Origin: Planococcus sp. MER TA 32b
GTDB lineage: Bacteria > Bacillota > Bacilli > Bacillales_A > Planococcaceae
Assembly (NCBI GenBank): GCA_023715185.1
Contig: JAMCAN010000001.1
Coordinates: 372,001-436,000, forward strand
Direction of reading: 5' to 3'
DNA length: 64,000 nucleotides
Translations under genes and position numbers: made by a program
The notes under the pieces: generated by a model
Told to the model about the DNA's origin: nothing
Database searches by the model: none
The model's input: only the letters and a program-made list of their open reading frames with translations
Part shown: piece by piece, positions 42,672-51,060 of the stretch
How the letters are laid out: every line of letters starts with the position of its first letter
How positions within the stretch are numbered: the first letter of the stretch is position 1

Positions 42672-42935
42672 AGAAAGAATCATTCGACGGGGTTTTCCAT
42701 TCCCGTTGAATGTTAATGAAAAATAAAACAGTGGAAGATTGCGGCGCAGTCATTTCCCGGGAAATATCAATTCAATTGTGAATTTTCATCCGATTGGAAA
42801 TACGGTTATTTTATGTTTTTGTAACATAATGTACATTTACTTATTCGACTTGCTTTGGTAAGATGTCAGACGACGGATGAGTTAGACAATTATTAGCCTA
42901 ATTTTCTGATAAAATACTATTTATGAGGTGAAGTT

Positions 42936-44147
42936 GTGAATATATTATGGGGCATATTCGGTATTTTCGTCGTTTTGGGAATCGCCTTCCTATTATCAGA
43001 CGGGAAAAAATCCATTAAGCCACGGACAATTTTAGGTGGGCTGGCGATCCAAATCGGTTTCGCGTTCATCGTACTTGAATGGGAACTTGGCCGCCAAGCG
43101 CTGCTTAAAGTATCTGAAGTAGTCAATAATGTAATCGGTTACGCGGGAGAAGGTATTGAATTTGTGTTCGGTCCAGCAGCTGATACAGAAGGATTCGGTT
43201 TCGTCTTTGCTTTCCAGGTACTGACGATCATCATCTTCTTCTCTTCTTTAATTTCAGTGCTTTATTATCTGGGCATCATGCAATTTATTATCCGCATCCT
43301 TGGTGGTGCGATCTCCAAACTGCTTGGAACAAGTAAAGCGGAATCGATTTCCGCTTCGGCCAATATTTTCGTTGGCCAGACAGAAGCACCGCTTGTTGTG
43401 CGTCCGTTCCTTGCTGGAATGACGAAATCCGAATTGTTCGCGGTCATGACCGGCGGACTTGCCTCGGTCGCAGGTTCTACACTTGCGGGTTACGCGCTTC
43501 TTGGCGTTCCTCTTGAATATTTGCTTGCAGCAAGTTTCATGGCTGCTCCGGCCGGGTTGATCATGGCGAAAATCATGATTCCGGAACAAGAGGAAATTGA
43601 AGAAAAAGAATTCAAACTTGAAAAAGACAGAGAATCAGCAAACGTAGTCGACGCGGCCGCACGCGGCGCAAGTGACGGTTTGCAACTTGCATTGAATGTC
43701 GGGGCCATGCTTCTTGCGTTCATCGCATTGATTGCGTTATTGAACGGTGCACTTGGCTTTGTTGGCGGAGTGGTCGGCTTTGAAGGTTTGACAATTCAAG
43801 GGATTCTCGGCTTCATCTTCGCGCCACTTGCCTGGGCAATCGGCGTTCCTTGGGCAGAAGCAGTCCAAGCCGGCAGTTTCATCGGCCAGAAACTCGTTCT
43901 GAACGAATTTGTCGCTTATGTATCGTTTACAGGTGAAATGGCAGACCTGTCGCCTAAAACAGTCCTGATTGTCAGCTTTGCGCTTTGCGGTTTCGCAAAC
44001 TTAAGCTCGTTGGCAATTTTACTGGGTGGACTTGGTGCTATGGCGCCAAGCCGTCGTCCACAAATCGCAAAACTTGGCATGAAAGCCGTAGCAGCCGGAG
44101 CACTCGCTTCACTTCTCAGCGCTTCCATCGCCGGTATGTTCTTTTAA
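42936..44147 (+). CDS. NupC-type concentrative nucleoside transporter
   Basis: A 403-residue CNT-family permease. The hallmark [35 protein letters not shown] is intact, as is the C-terminal [23 protein letters not shown]. It imports nucleosides with a cation. GTG start with ATGAGGTG ahead. A strong terminator follows. Confidence 0.93.
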   Translation: MNILWGIFGIFVVLGIAFLLSDGKKSIKPRTILGGLAIQIGFAFIVLEWELGRQALLKVSEVVNNVIGYAGEGIEFVFGPAADTEGFGFVFAFQVLTIIIFFSSLISVLYYLGIMQFIIRILGGAISKLLGTSKAESISASANIFVGQTEAPLVVRPFLAGMTKSELFAVMTGGLASVAGSTLAGYALLGVPLEYLLAASFMAAPAGLIMAKIMIPEQEEIEEKEFKLEKDRESANVVDAAARGASDGLQLALNVGAMLLAFIALIALLNGALGFVGGVVGFEGLTIQGILGFIFAPLAWAIGVPWAEAVQAGSFIGQKLVLNEFVAYVSFTGEMADLSPKTVLIVSFALCGFANLSSLAILLGGLGAMAPSRRPQIAKLGMKAVAAGALASLLSASIAGMFF

Positions 44148-44164
44148 TCAATAAAAACGGAGAG

Positions 44165-44196
44165 GGCCACACGCATTTTGCGTGTGGCTTTTTTTG
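44165..44196 (+). terminator. Terminator after the nucleoside transporter
   Basis: GCCACACGC/GCGTGTGGC stem with ATTTT loop and seven T. Confidence 0.92.
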
Positions 44197-44261
44197 ATGG
44201 GGGAATTATGGTGGAAGAGTTTTAGCCAGAATAGATTATAGCGATGTGGGTTTGCGGGTTT

Positions 44262-44523
44262 TTCGCTTTTCGCCTTGGCGGAAAGCATCCGTTTAAGGGT
44301 TTTTGGTATAGTGTGGGGGAAAGGAAGGTGGATCAGGTGATTTCGCCGTGCGGCAGACCGAAAACCGTTGAATGGATTTGCATTTCGCTGGGCGAAATGC
44401 GATGAAGGGCGGAATGAGTGTGGGAGAGTGGGAAATTGTTGAGGTAATGATGGCAGAAAACGGCTTTTCTTGCATTAGCTGAAGCTAGCAAGGGAGATGG
44501 GGAGCTTTTCGCTCGGCGAAAAG
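44262..44523. repeat. Three related hairpins in a gene-free stretch
   Basis: Stem-loops near 44268-44289 (CTTTTCGCC/GGCGGAAAG), 44380-44400 (GCATTTCGC/GCGAAATGC) and 44503-44523 (GCTTTTCGC/GCGAAAAGC) share a GCNTTTCGC-loop-GCGAAANGC plan. The last is followed by TTCTTTTTT and could be a terminator. The stretch 44197-44582 has no convincing gene. Confidence 0.65.
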
Positions 44524-44582
44524 CTTCTTTTTTATGTTTTTGGGGGCGGTGAGAGGTGTAGTTAAGAAGGAAAGAGCAGGTT

Positions 44583-44690
44583 GTGCGCGATTAGAAAAAA
44601 ATACGCGCGATTAGAAAATTATATGCGCGGTTAGAAAAAAATGCGCGCGATTAAAAAATAATATGCGCGATTAAAAAGTTTTACGCGCGT
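44583..44690. repeat. Tandem array of 20-bp units (5 copies)
   Basis: Five 20-bp units with core TGCGCGATTAGAAAA, each ending in an A/T tract, plus a partial sixth. Lies before the NERD gene terminator. Confidence 0.88.
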
Positions 44691-44710
44691 TCCGCCAAAA
44701 TAAGCAAAAA

Positions 44711-44743
44711 AAAGAAGAGAGGCGCCTTAATCTCTCTTCTTTA
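44711..44743 (-). terminator. Terminator overlapping the end of the NERD gene
   Basis: On the minus strand AAGAAGAGAG pairs with CTCTCTTCTT and runs into eight T; the 5' arm lies in the last codons. Confidence 0.8.
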
Positions 44744-45686
44744 AACTATATTTCCTGGCTTTGGATTCTCCGGCAATCTCAAAATCAAATTGTGCTAGTA
44801 GTCTGGTCGCTACTGATCGAGACTCCAATCCACACCACTCCCTAAACGCCTGATTCGTAATATGCTCATCAATCAGCGAGAAATATTCACGCAGGGCAGC
44901 GTGATGCGCCTGCCGGTCGCGGCACCCGCACGCGGCACATTGCCAGCTCTTTTTTATTCGCTTCATTCCGTAAGTTTTGCAGGTCTGGCATTGGACGCCG
45001 GTTCGGATTTCACTCACTTTGATAAAATGTTTCTCGGACAGGGGAGTTCTCGGATAGGGGACGTGCGCGCTGAGAATGTGCTTTTTTAATTTGGGCAGAT
45101 TCAGCGGTTCGGCTTCGAGGGGGAAAGCCTTTAGAATTTGAAAAAGATATTCGGGCATCTGGTAGACTTTGCAGAGGTGTTTGCCTTTTGGCCTGGCAAT
45201 AAATTCGCAGCTTTTGGCCGTGAAGACGATGAGTCCGCTGACTGGCAGATGGATCTTTTTTCGGGCAAGCCACTTCGACAGGAAACGGATGTTTTTGTTT
45301 AATTGGATGCGGGGATCGTCAAAAACTTCCTTCACATCATTGTTGTCGAAACGATAGAACTCGCCGGTTTTGTCATCAAAATGGAGTTTGCCGCTGATGT
45401 TCTTTGAGTCGATGACGATGGCGCCGCGCTTGGTCAGCACGATGCCGTCAAACTGCGTTTTCCATGAACCGATCGCCAATCCGATATCCCACAGCGCATG
45501 AACTTCTTCGTCCGGCTGGAATTCTACAAAGCGCTGTTGCATTCGTTCCTCGCCGCGAATTCCGGCGACAGTGCGGTGCAGCTTGCCTTCCAGATAATTT
45601 CGCTGTAAATGAACTGACGGTAAACGGCCTATCAGTGAGCTAAGCGCCGTTTCCATAGACATCAACTCAATTTTTTCTCTTTCCAT
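44727..45686 (-). CDS. NERD-domain nuclease-related protein with zinc ribbon
   Basis: A 319-residue protein with an N-terminal NERD domain (residues about 35-150): GIRGEERMQQRF, TQFDGIVLTKRGAIVIDSKN, the last with the nuclease-like D...(E/D)xK catalytic pattern. Two zinc-ribbon knuckles follow (CQTCKTYG and CAACGCR). NERD proteins are thought to act on nucleic acids; some sit in defence or stress loci. No partner gene is adjacent. ATG choice follows the longest frame; AGGTG lies upstream. Confidence 0.85.
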   Translation of the reverse strand: MEREKIELMSMETALSSLIGRLPSVHLQRNYLEGKLHRTVAGIRGEERMQQRFVEFQPDEEVHALWDIGLAIGSWKTQFDGIVLTKRGAIVIDSKNISGKLHFDDKTGEFYRFDNNDVKEVFDDPRIQLNKNIRFLSKWLARKKIHLPVSGLIVFTAKSCEFIARPKGKHLCKVYQMPEYLFQILKAFPLEAEPLNLPKLKKHILSAHVPYPRTPLSEKHFIKVSEIRTGVQCQTCKTYGMKRIKKSWQCAACGCRDRQAHHAALREYFSLIDEHITNQAFREWCGLESRSVATRLLAQFDFEIAGESKARKYSLKKRD

Positions 45687-45917
45687 ATAACACCTCGCTT
45701 CTTTAGATTAAATGAAGTATAGCATTCCTGAAAACGAAAAAATGCCTCGAAATAAATATTTTTCACCGAAAAATAGAGGTCCATTCTCCCGAACACTATC
45801 CCAACCTCAAACCCTTGACGCAACAGCGTTTTTGGATTACACTTCTATCTTGGCTTACCTGAATTTATTCAGGCAGAGCGGGTAGGGAGAGGGCTAATTT
45901 AATAGAAGGTTTTCAAT

Positions 45918-47216
45918 ATGTATAATTGGATGGATCGTTTTTTCGGTCTTAAAGAAAATGGCACATCGGTTAAAACCGAGTTGCTGGCAGGGCTGATCGG
46001 CTTTTTCACAGTGGTGTATATTATCGCGGTCAATTCGCTGATCCTGTCGGAATCCGGCATGCCGATCGAAGCGGCCATCATCGCGACGATCGGGGCATCT
46101 GTTTTTGGTGCGCTCGTCATGGGATTCTGGGGCAATGTTCCGATCCTGCTGATTCCGGGCATGGGCATCAACGCGCTGTTTTCGTATACGCTGGTGCAGG
46201 CGATGGGCCTTACCTGGCAGGAAGCGCTCGCGGTCGTGTTCGTTTCCGGCGCTATTTTTGTCGCTGTGGCGTTTACGCGTTTTGCCAAAGTGCTGAGCGC
46301 TGCCGTGCCGCATTCGCTGAAAGAGGCGATAACAGTGGGTCTTGGTTTATTCCTGATGCTGCTGGGCCTTGAAAAAGGCGGAATCGTCATCAATGGCGAA
46401 GGGGCGATTTTGGCACTCGGATCGGTTTCAGACCCGCTGGTGCTGTCGACAGCTTTGACATTCGTCATCGCCATCATCCTGTTCATCCGCAACGTGCCGG
46501 GGAATTTCCTAATCACGATAGTGGCTGGGACAGTGATTGCCTTTTTATTTGGCATGATCGATCTTAGTGGGCTGAATGAACCGGCGATGAGCGCTTCAGA
46601 AGCATTTGCTGGATTTGGTGCTTTAAGTTTCACCAGTTTCCTGACCATGGGATTCTGGGTAGCGGTTTTCTCGCTGACAATGGTCCTGGTGTTTGAGAAC
46701 ATCGGCCTTGTCCACGGACAGGTCAATTTCATCGAACGTCCGGAGAAATACAAGCGCGCATTCCAGGCGACATCGATCGGCTCGATGGCTTCAGGGGTTT
46801 TCGGGACCAGTCCGACAGTTGCCAGCGTCGAAACTTTAGCGGGCATGGCGGCTGGCGGACGCACAGGTCTGACGGCGATTACGACCGGCTTGCTGTTTCT
46901 TGGCGCCGCATTTTTCATTCCCGTCATCAAATTGATCCCGGACAGTGCGATTGCACCGATCCTGATCATCATTGGCGCATTGATGCTGCAGAACATCAAG
47001 GACCTTGATATGAAAGATATGAGCGAGAGCATCCCGGCGTTTCTGATCATCGTCCTTATTCCGTTTACGTACAGTATCGCTGACGGCATCGCCATCGGCT
47101 TTATCATGTATCCGTTATTGAAGGTCGGTCTCGGCAAATGGCGCGAAGTCACACCGGCGCTTTATGTGATCGCCGCATTGTTCCTCGCAAATTATATTTT
47201 CCAGGTCATTGGGTGA
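45918..47216 (+). CDS. Purine (hypoxanthine/guanine) permease, AzgA/PbuG type
   Basis: A 432-residue NCS2 permease of the AzgA branch. The start MDRFFGLKENGTSVKTELLAG, MGFWGNVPILLIPGMGINALFSY and GTSPTVASVETLAGMAAGGRTGLTA are strongly typical of PbuG/PbuO. It imports hypoxanthine, guanine or adenine by proton symport. I looked for a purine riboswitch upstream and saw none. A structured RNA-like stretch follows the stop. Confidence 0.9.
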   Translation: MYNWMDRFFGLKENGTSVKTELLAGLIGFFTVVYIIAVNSLILSESGMPIEAAIIATIGASVFGALVMGFWGNVPILLIPGMGINALFSYTLVQAMGLTWQEALAVVFVSGAIFVAVAFTRFAKVLSAAVPHSLKEAITVGLGLFLMLLGLEKGGIVINGEGAILALGSVSDPLVLSTALTFVIAIILFIRNVPGNFLITIVAGTVIAFLFGMIDLSGLNEPAMSASEAFAGFGALSFTSFLTMGFWVAVFSLTMVLVFENIGLVHGQVNFIERPEKYKRAFQATSIGSMASGVFGTSPTVASVETLAGMAAGGRTGLTAITTGLLFLGAAFFIPVIKLIPDSAIAPILIIIGALMLQNIKDLDMKDMSESIPAFLIIVLIPFTYSIADGIAIGFIMYPLLKVGLGKWREVTPALYVIAALFLANYIFQVIG

Positions 47217-47228
47217 TTAAAGAAAAGC

Positions 47229-47441
47229 GACGGCACCCGTCAAGCTCTGAAAGGCATAAGACAGATCAGCGAAGTGGCGTTCTTTGCCACACAGCTGAGT
47301 TGGCTTATGACCCGAAGAGCTGGGTCGCCGGAGTCTGGACAAGGAAACACATTTTTAAAGGATTTTCATACTAAAAAGGTTATATACTTTCTTGTCCAAT
47401 AAAAACAAACGCACTTGCCGGATAAGCAAGTGCGTTTTTTT
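47229..47441 (+). ncRNA. Candidate structured RNA downstream of the purine permease
   Basis: Nested complementary segments form one long helix: GGCACCC/GGGTCGCC, AGCTCT/AGAGCT, CATAAG/CTTATG, ATCAGC/GCTGAG-type and an apical GTGGC/GCCAC hairpin. A second stem GGACAAGGAAA/TTTCTTGTCC (47337-47397) and a clear terminator (47408-47441) follow. I cannot match it to a riboswitch class or to 4.5S, 6S or tmRNA. It may be a small RNA or a structured 3' UTR. Confidence 0.5.
47408..47441 (+). terminator. Terminator ending the permease/structured RNA transcript
   Basis: ACGCACTTGC/GCAAGTGCGT perfect 10-bp stem followed by seven T. Confidence 0.9.
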
Positions 47442-47484
47442 ATTAAATGGAGCTATAGGTGATACAATAAAGAGAAACTTCATT

Positions 47485-47580
47485 CATTCAGTGGGAGCTT
47501 CCCACTGAATGTTAGTTGATCCAATCGGGTTTTTATGGTCAGTCGGCCTCCCACCCGGAAAGGTGGGAGTCTTACTGACC
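47485..47580. mobile_element. Two long palindromes, possible IS200/IS605-type end remnant
   Basis: A 27-base hairpin built on CATTCAGTGGGA and its complement (47485-47511) and a second with outer GGTCAGT/ACTGACC and inner CTCCCACC/GGTGGGAG (47537-47580). Single-strand hairpins of this style mark IS200/IS605 ends and derived small elements. No transposase or TnpB gene is near, so it would be a non-autonomous remnant. The call is tentative. Confidence 0.35.
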
Positions 47581-47627
47581 GTTAATACGGGATAAAACCA
47601 ACAGCAACAGAAAGGAGCGGCCGCATT

Positions 47628-47813
47628 ATGAAATACACGAAATCGAAGATGGAAACCCTTGTCAGTGAAAATCCGGAACTGAAAAAACGCCTGAAAACAC
47701 TTATGAAGGATATGGATCTAGAAAAGAATTTCGCTTTGAAAGCACTCTACCATTCAGAAGTGACAGACAACGGACCTTATCAGTCCGCGTATCAGGACCT
47801 TGACTTGCTCTAA
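47628..47813 (+). CDS. Small hypothetical protein
   Basis: A 61-residue charged, helical protein (KMETLVSENPELKKRLKTLMKDMDLEKNF) with no cysteines or membrane segments. AAAGGAG lies 10 bases before the ATG, and a terminator-like hairpin overlaps the stop, which together support a real gene. I recognise no family. Confidence 0.6.
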   Translation: MKYTKSKMETLVSENPELKKRLKTLMKDMDLEKNFALKALYHSEVTDNGPYQSAYQDLDLL

Positions 47814-47832
47814 AAGGGCAGGTCTTTTTTTA
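47800..47832 (+). terminator. Terminator of the small hypothetical gene
   Basis: GACTTGCTC/GGGCAGGTC stem followed by seven T, beginning in the last codons. Confidence 0.7.
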
Positions 47833-47855
47833 TGCTCATATACGGCCGGGCAATC

Positions 47856-48440
47856 CTAATGCCACCAAATCTCTCCCCATAAATTCAGCTGCAGATTGCT
47901 CAAAGTGATACTGGCAGCCTCAGAATCGGAAGGTGTATCCATTAAAAAACTGAATTGGTCTCCGTCCCGGTGGATGAGGCTGGTGGAATTTGCGGAAGAC
48001 AACTCGACAGGCTCCCCGTTGTCGAAGGCCGCCACAGCTTCCGCTTTAAGCGAATGCGTAAAGCCGTCTTCCGTGTATCCATGCTCTACGCCTGAAATCA
48101 GCGCAGCCCCGTCAGCGCGCTCAGATCCACGCGACCGGAAAATCACTTCAAAGCCTGATTCGCCTCGCGGCACGACTTCCAGCACGGATACCGTATTGTC
48201 GCCGTCATCAAAGAGGACCTTTCCTTTATTGCTTTCCGGATCTGTTAAATCGAGTTCGACGGAATATTCGTCTTCGATGGGTTCTGTGATATGGTAATAA
48301 TCCTCAGTCTGCTCGGCAATATGAGAAATGCCGTGAATATGGAGGCTGACGGCTTCAATCACGCGCGGCAGCATAAATGCGCTGACCGCAATAATGACAG
48401 CGGTTATATATAAGGCACTCATGTTCAGGATTTTTTTCAT
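47856..48440 (-). CDS. Exported or membrane-anchored hypothetical protein
   Basis: A 194-residue protein with one N-terminal helix (MSALYITAVIIAVSAFMLP) acting as signal or anchor, then an extracytoplasmic acidic beta-rich domain ending NLQLNLWGEIWWH. No motif is recognised. ATG 48440 has CAGGAAGGGG ahead, so it is preferred over the longer frame from 48488. Confidence 0.65.
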   Translation of the reverse strand: MKKILNMSALYITAVIIAVSAFMLPRVIEAVSLHIHGISHIAEQTEDYYHITEPIEDEYSVELDLTDPESNKGKVLFDDGDNTVSVLEVVPRGESGFEVIFRSRGSERADGAALISGVEHGYTEDGFTHSLKAEAVAAFDNGEPVELSSANSTSLIHRDGDQFSFLMDTPSDSEAASITLSNLQLNLWGEIWWH

Positions 48441-48521
48441 AATAGCCCCTTCCTGATACGGAAAATTCTGATAACTAAATTTTACCATAAGACTAAACGG
48501 AAAAATATCAAATAAATAAAA

Positions 48522-48552
48522 AACCTTTTCAGACCGGGCAGTCTGAAAAGGC
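48522..48552 (-). terminator. Terminator of the MerR/B12-type regulator gene
   Basis: CCTTTTCAGAC/GTCTGAAAAGG perfect 11-bp stem followed by TTTTTT on the minus strand. Confidence 0.88.
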
Positions 48553-48556
48553 CGTT

Positions 48557-49471
48557 TTAGTTTCTGGAAGTCTGCGCATCTTCAAGCCATTGCTCCCAGT
48601 CTTCATACGTCGTGCCGATATAGTATTGGTTTGCTGTATTTTCAAGATGTCCAAGACCGCGTCCGCCGATGACAAATTGCAGTTCGGGTTTGACGGCTGT
48701 CAATGCGTCTATATATTCGTGGGCCACAGGCAGAAGCCGTTCATGGCCAATGGACATGCAGGCCAATCTGAAATCCTGTTTTCCAACCAGTTCCGGCAGG
48801 CCTTCAAGAGGCGTATCGGGGCCGATGTAGGCCACTGGGTAACCCCGTTCCCGGAGGAATAAAGTGAAAAGGAGCAAGCCGAGCTGATGATGTTCGCCGC
48901 TCGGACAGAATGCCAAAGTTTTCGGCAAGGTGTCGGAAGTCGGGAAAATACGGAAAAATTGAGTGAAGCGTTGCAGTACCATGTGGCTCAGCATATGTTC
49001 ATGCGCCACAGTGATGGTGCCGTTTTCCCATTCTTCTCCAATGCGCACCATCAATGGCGCCAAAATCGAAAAGAACACAGTGCGGTAATGGAACATCGAG
49101 AAATTCAAATCCAATAAATACTGGAAACGCTCACTGTCCATTTCCGCGCCGGCATTATAAAGTTCTTCAATCTGCTTATCATATTGACTGGAAGCTTCAG
49201 GAGTGGGGGGCAGTTCAGCGGCAGTCTTCACAAACTTCTTGCGTGAAGCATGCAATTGTTTCACTGCTTCACTGATTTTGATGCCATTCTCCTGAACTTG
49301 GATTTTAAGCCACTTCAAATCCTCCAGGTTCTGGTCAGAATACAGGCGGTGGCCTGACTCTGTCCGGGCTGGAGTGATTGCATTATACCTTGTTTCCCAT
49401 GAACGGATAGTCACCTTAGGCATATCAAGGATCTTTGCAGCAGCTTTTATATTGTACATGGCATGACCCAC
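48557..49471 (-). CDS. MerR-family regulator with cobalamin-binding domain (CarH/LitR-like)
   Basis: A 304-residue regulator: N-terminal MerR winged helix (AAKILDMPKVTIRSWETRY, ESGHRLYSDQNLEDL), then a helical B12-cap domain with the EWENGTITVAHEHMLSHM segment, then a Rossmann B12-binding domain (FCPSGEHHQLGLLLFTLFLRERGY). The lower-ligand motif DxHxxG appears as ExHxxG, so histidine is kept. CarH/LitR proteins sense light through adenosylcobalamin and repress target genes in the dark. The next gene upstream is an MFS pump. The start region has a weak ribosome site. Confidence 0.85.
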   Translation of the reverse strand: MGHAMYNIKAAAKILDMPKVTIRSWETRYNAITPARTESGHRLYSDQNLEDLKWLKIQVQENGIKISEAVKQLHASRKKFVKTAAELPPTPEASSQYDKQIEELYNAGAEMDSERFQYLLDLNFSMFHYRTVFFSILAPLMVRIGEEWENGTITVAHEHMLSHMVLQRFTQFFRIFPTSDTLPKTLAFCPSGEHHQLGLLLFTLFLRERGYPVAYIGPDTPLEGLPELVGKQDFRLACMSIGHERLLPVAHEYIDALTAVKPELQFVIGGRGLGHLENTANQYYIGTTYEDWEQWLEDAQTSRN

Positions 49472-49552
49472 ATTTCTATAAGTTAGTTGTATATTTATTA
49501 TACAAGTAACTTATACAATGCGTAAAGCTTTAGGGATTAAGGGTTTTGGGCA

Positions 49553-49592
49553 ATAAAAAAAGAGAAAGAGGCTGAGCCCTTTCTCTTTTTGG
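49553..49592 (-). terminator. Terminator of the first MFS gene
   Basis: AGAGAAAG/CTTTCTCT stem with a GGCTGAGC-containing loop and A/T tracts on both sides. Confidence 0.75.
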
Positions 49593-49609
49593 CTTATCGG
49601 ATCAATATC

Positions 49610-50806
49610 TCATGCAGCTGCGGCTTTGACAGCGCGTGAACGCTGCCATGCCAGTGTAATGAAAATGGTGATGATCAGCATGATCAAACCAAGGATGAAC
49701 GGGAAGATGATATTGACGTCGTACAACATGCCCGCAAGCAATGGACCGGCGACATTGCCGATACTCATATAGGCATTGTTCATGCCCATTGCGAAACCGA
49801 CTTCGCCTTCAGCCATTTTGGAGATCAAAGTATTCAGGACAGGACGCAGAATCGATGTCGCAAGGAAGATGACAAGCGAAACACCGAAGAACATCGCGTA
49901 GCTGCTCGCGAATAGCGACAGCAGGAAGCCTAATGCGGCAACACCGAGGAAAGACACGAGAATCGCGACTTCACCAAAGCGGCGTACAATACGGTCGACG
50001 ATGAACAATTGCACGATGACACTGACAATACCGGTTGCCGTAATCATGAATGCGATATCTTTGGCAGTCGAAGCGAATTGATTGTCCAGATAAAGGCCGA
50101 CAACAGATTCATAGGCAAGTAAACCGAAACTCATTACGAGCGTGATTATCAAAGGAATGAAATACTGTTTCTTCGTGGAAGATGCGATCTTGGACAGCAT
50201 CGATTCCGTTTGCGTCATGTCGATGGCAAGTTCAGGGTCGGCTGTTTCAGCGTCACTGTCTTTCAACAGGACAAGTGAAAAGACGACGGCGCCAAGTGAC
50301 ACAAGCGCGGATACAAGAAACGGAAGTTTCAGGCTGTAATCAGCCAGGAACCCGCCGATTCCCGGACCGACAACAATACCGAGTGACATTGCGGCCGAAA
50401 CCAGGCTTGTGCCTTTCGCGCGCTGGTCGAAAGTCGTGATGTCAGCGATATAGGCGAAAATGGCCGGCACGAGCATTGCTGCGCCGATCCCGCCAATGAT
50501 GCGGGAGAAGTAAAGCACCCAAATAAGGTCGGAAGCATAGAAAACGAACATTGACAGAGTCAATCCGGCAAGGCCGTAGATGATCATTTTCCGGCGGCCG
50601 TATTGGTCCGCCCATTTTCCGGCAATTGGCGAGAAAAAGAACTGGGCAGCGGCGAAAATGGCGATCATGAGACCGGCGGCCGTTCCGCCCTGATTGATCG
50701 ATTCCAGATACGAAGGGAGAATCGGAATGATGATCCCGAAGCTTGCGATTGCGATGAACATATTGATCATGAGGATGACGATTTTTTTTCGCTGATCTGC
50801 TGACAT
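49610..50806 (-). CDS. MFS multidrug transporter, Bmr/NorA-like (copy 1)
   Basis: A 398-residue 12-helix exporter. Motif GIIIPILPSYLESI in helix 1 and GKWADQYGRRKMIIYGLAG (motif A) are typical, with FSRIIGGIGAAMLVPAIFAYIADIT next. It shares close similarity over its full length with the transporter at 51061, so the two arose by duplication. AAGAGG precedes the ATG. Substrate unknown. Confidence 0.88.
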   Translation of the reverse strand: MSADQRKKIVILMINMFIAIASFGIIIPILPSYLESINQGGTAAGLMIAIFAAAQFFFSPIAGKWADQYGRRKMIIYGLAGLTLSMFVFYASDLIWVLYFSRIIGGIGAAMLVPAIFAYIADITTFDQRAKGTSLVSAAMSLGIVVGPGIGGFLADYSLKLPFLVSALVSLGAVVFSLVLLKDSDAETADPELAIDMTQTESMLSKIASSTKKQYFIPLIITLVMSFGLLAYESVVGLYLDNQFASTAKDIAFMITATGIVSVIVQLFIVDRIVRRFGEVAILVSFLGVAALGFLLSLFASSYAMFFGVSLVIFLATSILRPVLNTLISKMAEGEVGFAMGMNNAYMSIGNVAGPLLAGMLYDVNIIFPFILGLIMLIITIFITLAWQRSRAVKAAAA

Positions 50807-51060
50807 TGTGTGCCTCTTTTCTTATTTTGTTGGAAGTTGCCGTTTGGAGTTTCTACTATATATAGCCGGGCAACAGCATTAAATACGGTGAATCGGGTTG
50901 GAGCTTTATTTTCACATGAATTTCATATGTAGGAAAAGAAGTATGGAAACCTTAATTGTCATTCATTGCCTATAAATTTTTCACGCTCAATTTTACATAT
51001 TATGCCGGCTCCATGATGTTGTCAATTAGTTGAACCTCATTCAAATGAAAAACTGAACCT

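Noticed and set aside
45690-45917. Purine riboswitch before the purine permease
   Set aside because: No TATA...conserved loop pair or P1-P3 layout of the purine aptamer could be found. The same negative result applies upstream of the nucleoside transporter.
45899-47152. 417-codon open frame antisense to the purine permease
   Set aside because: Composition is that of an inverted membrane gene and the + strand frame carries all AzgA motifs.
47229-47332. Known riboswitch (c-di-GMP, ydaO, fluoride, THF, guanidine) in the structured RNA
   Set aside because: None of the consensus core sequences of these classes is present in the right order.
47138-47374. 78-codon ORF over the end of the purine permease
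   Set aside because: Out of frame with the permease, Arg/His-rich, and the part beyond the stop is better explained by nested RNA helices.
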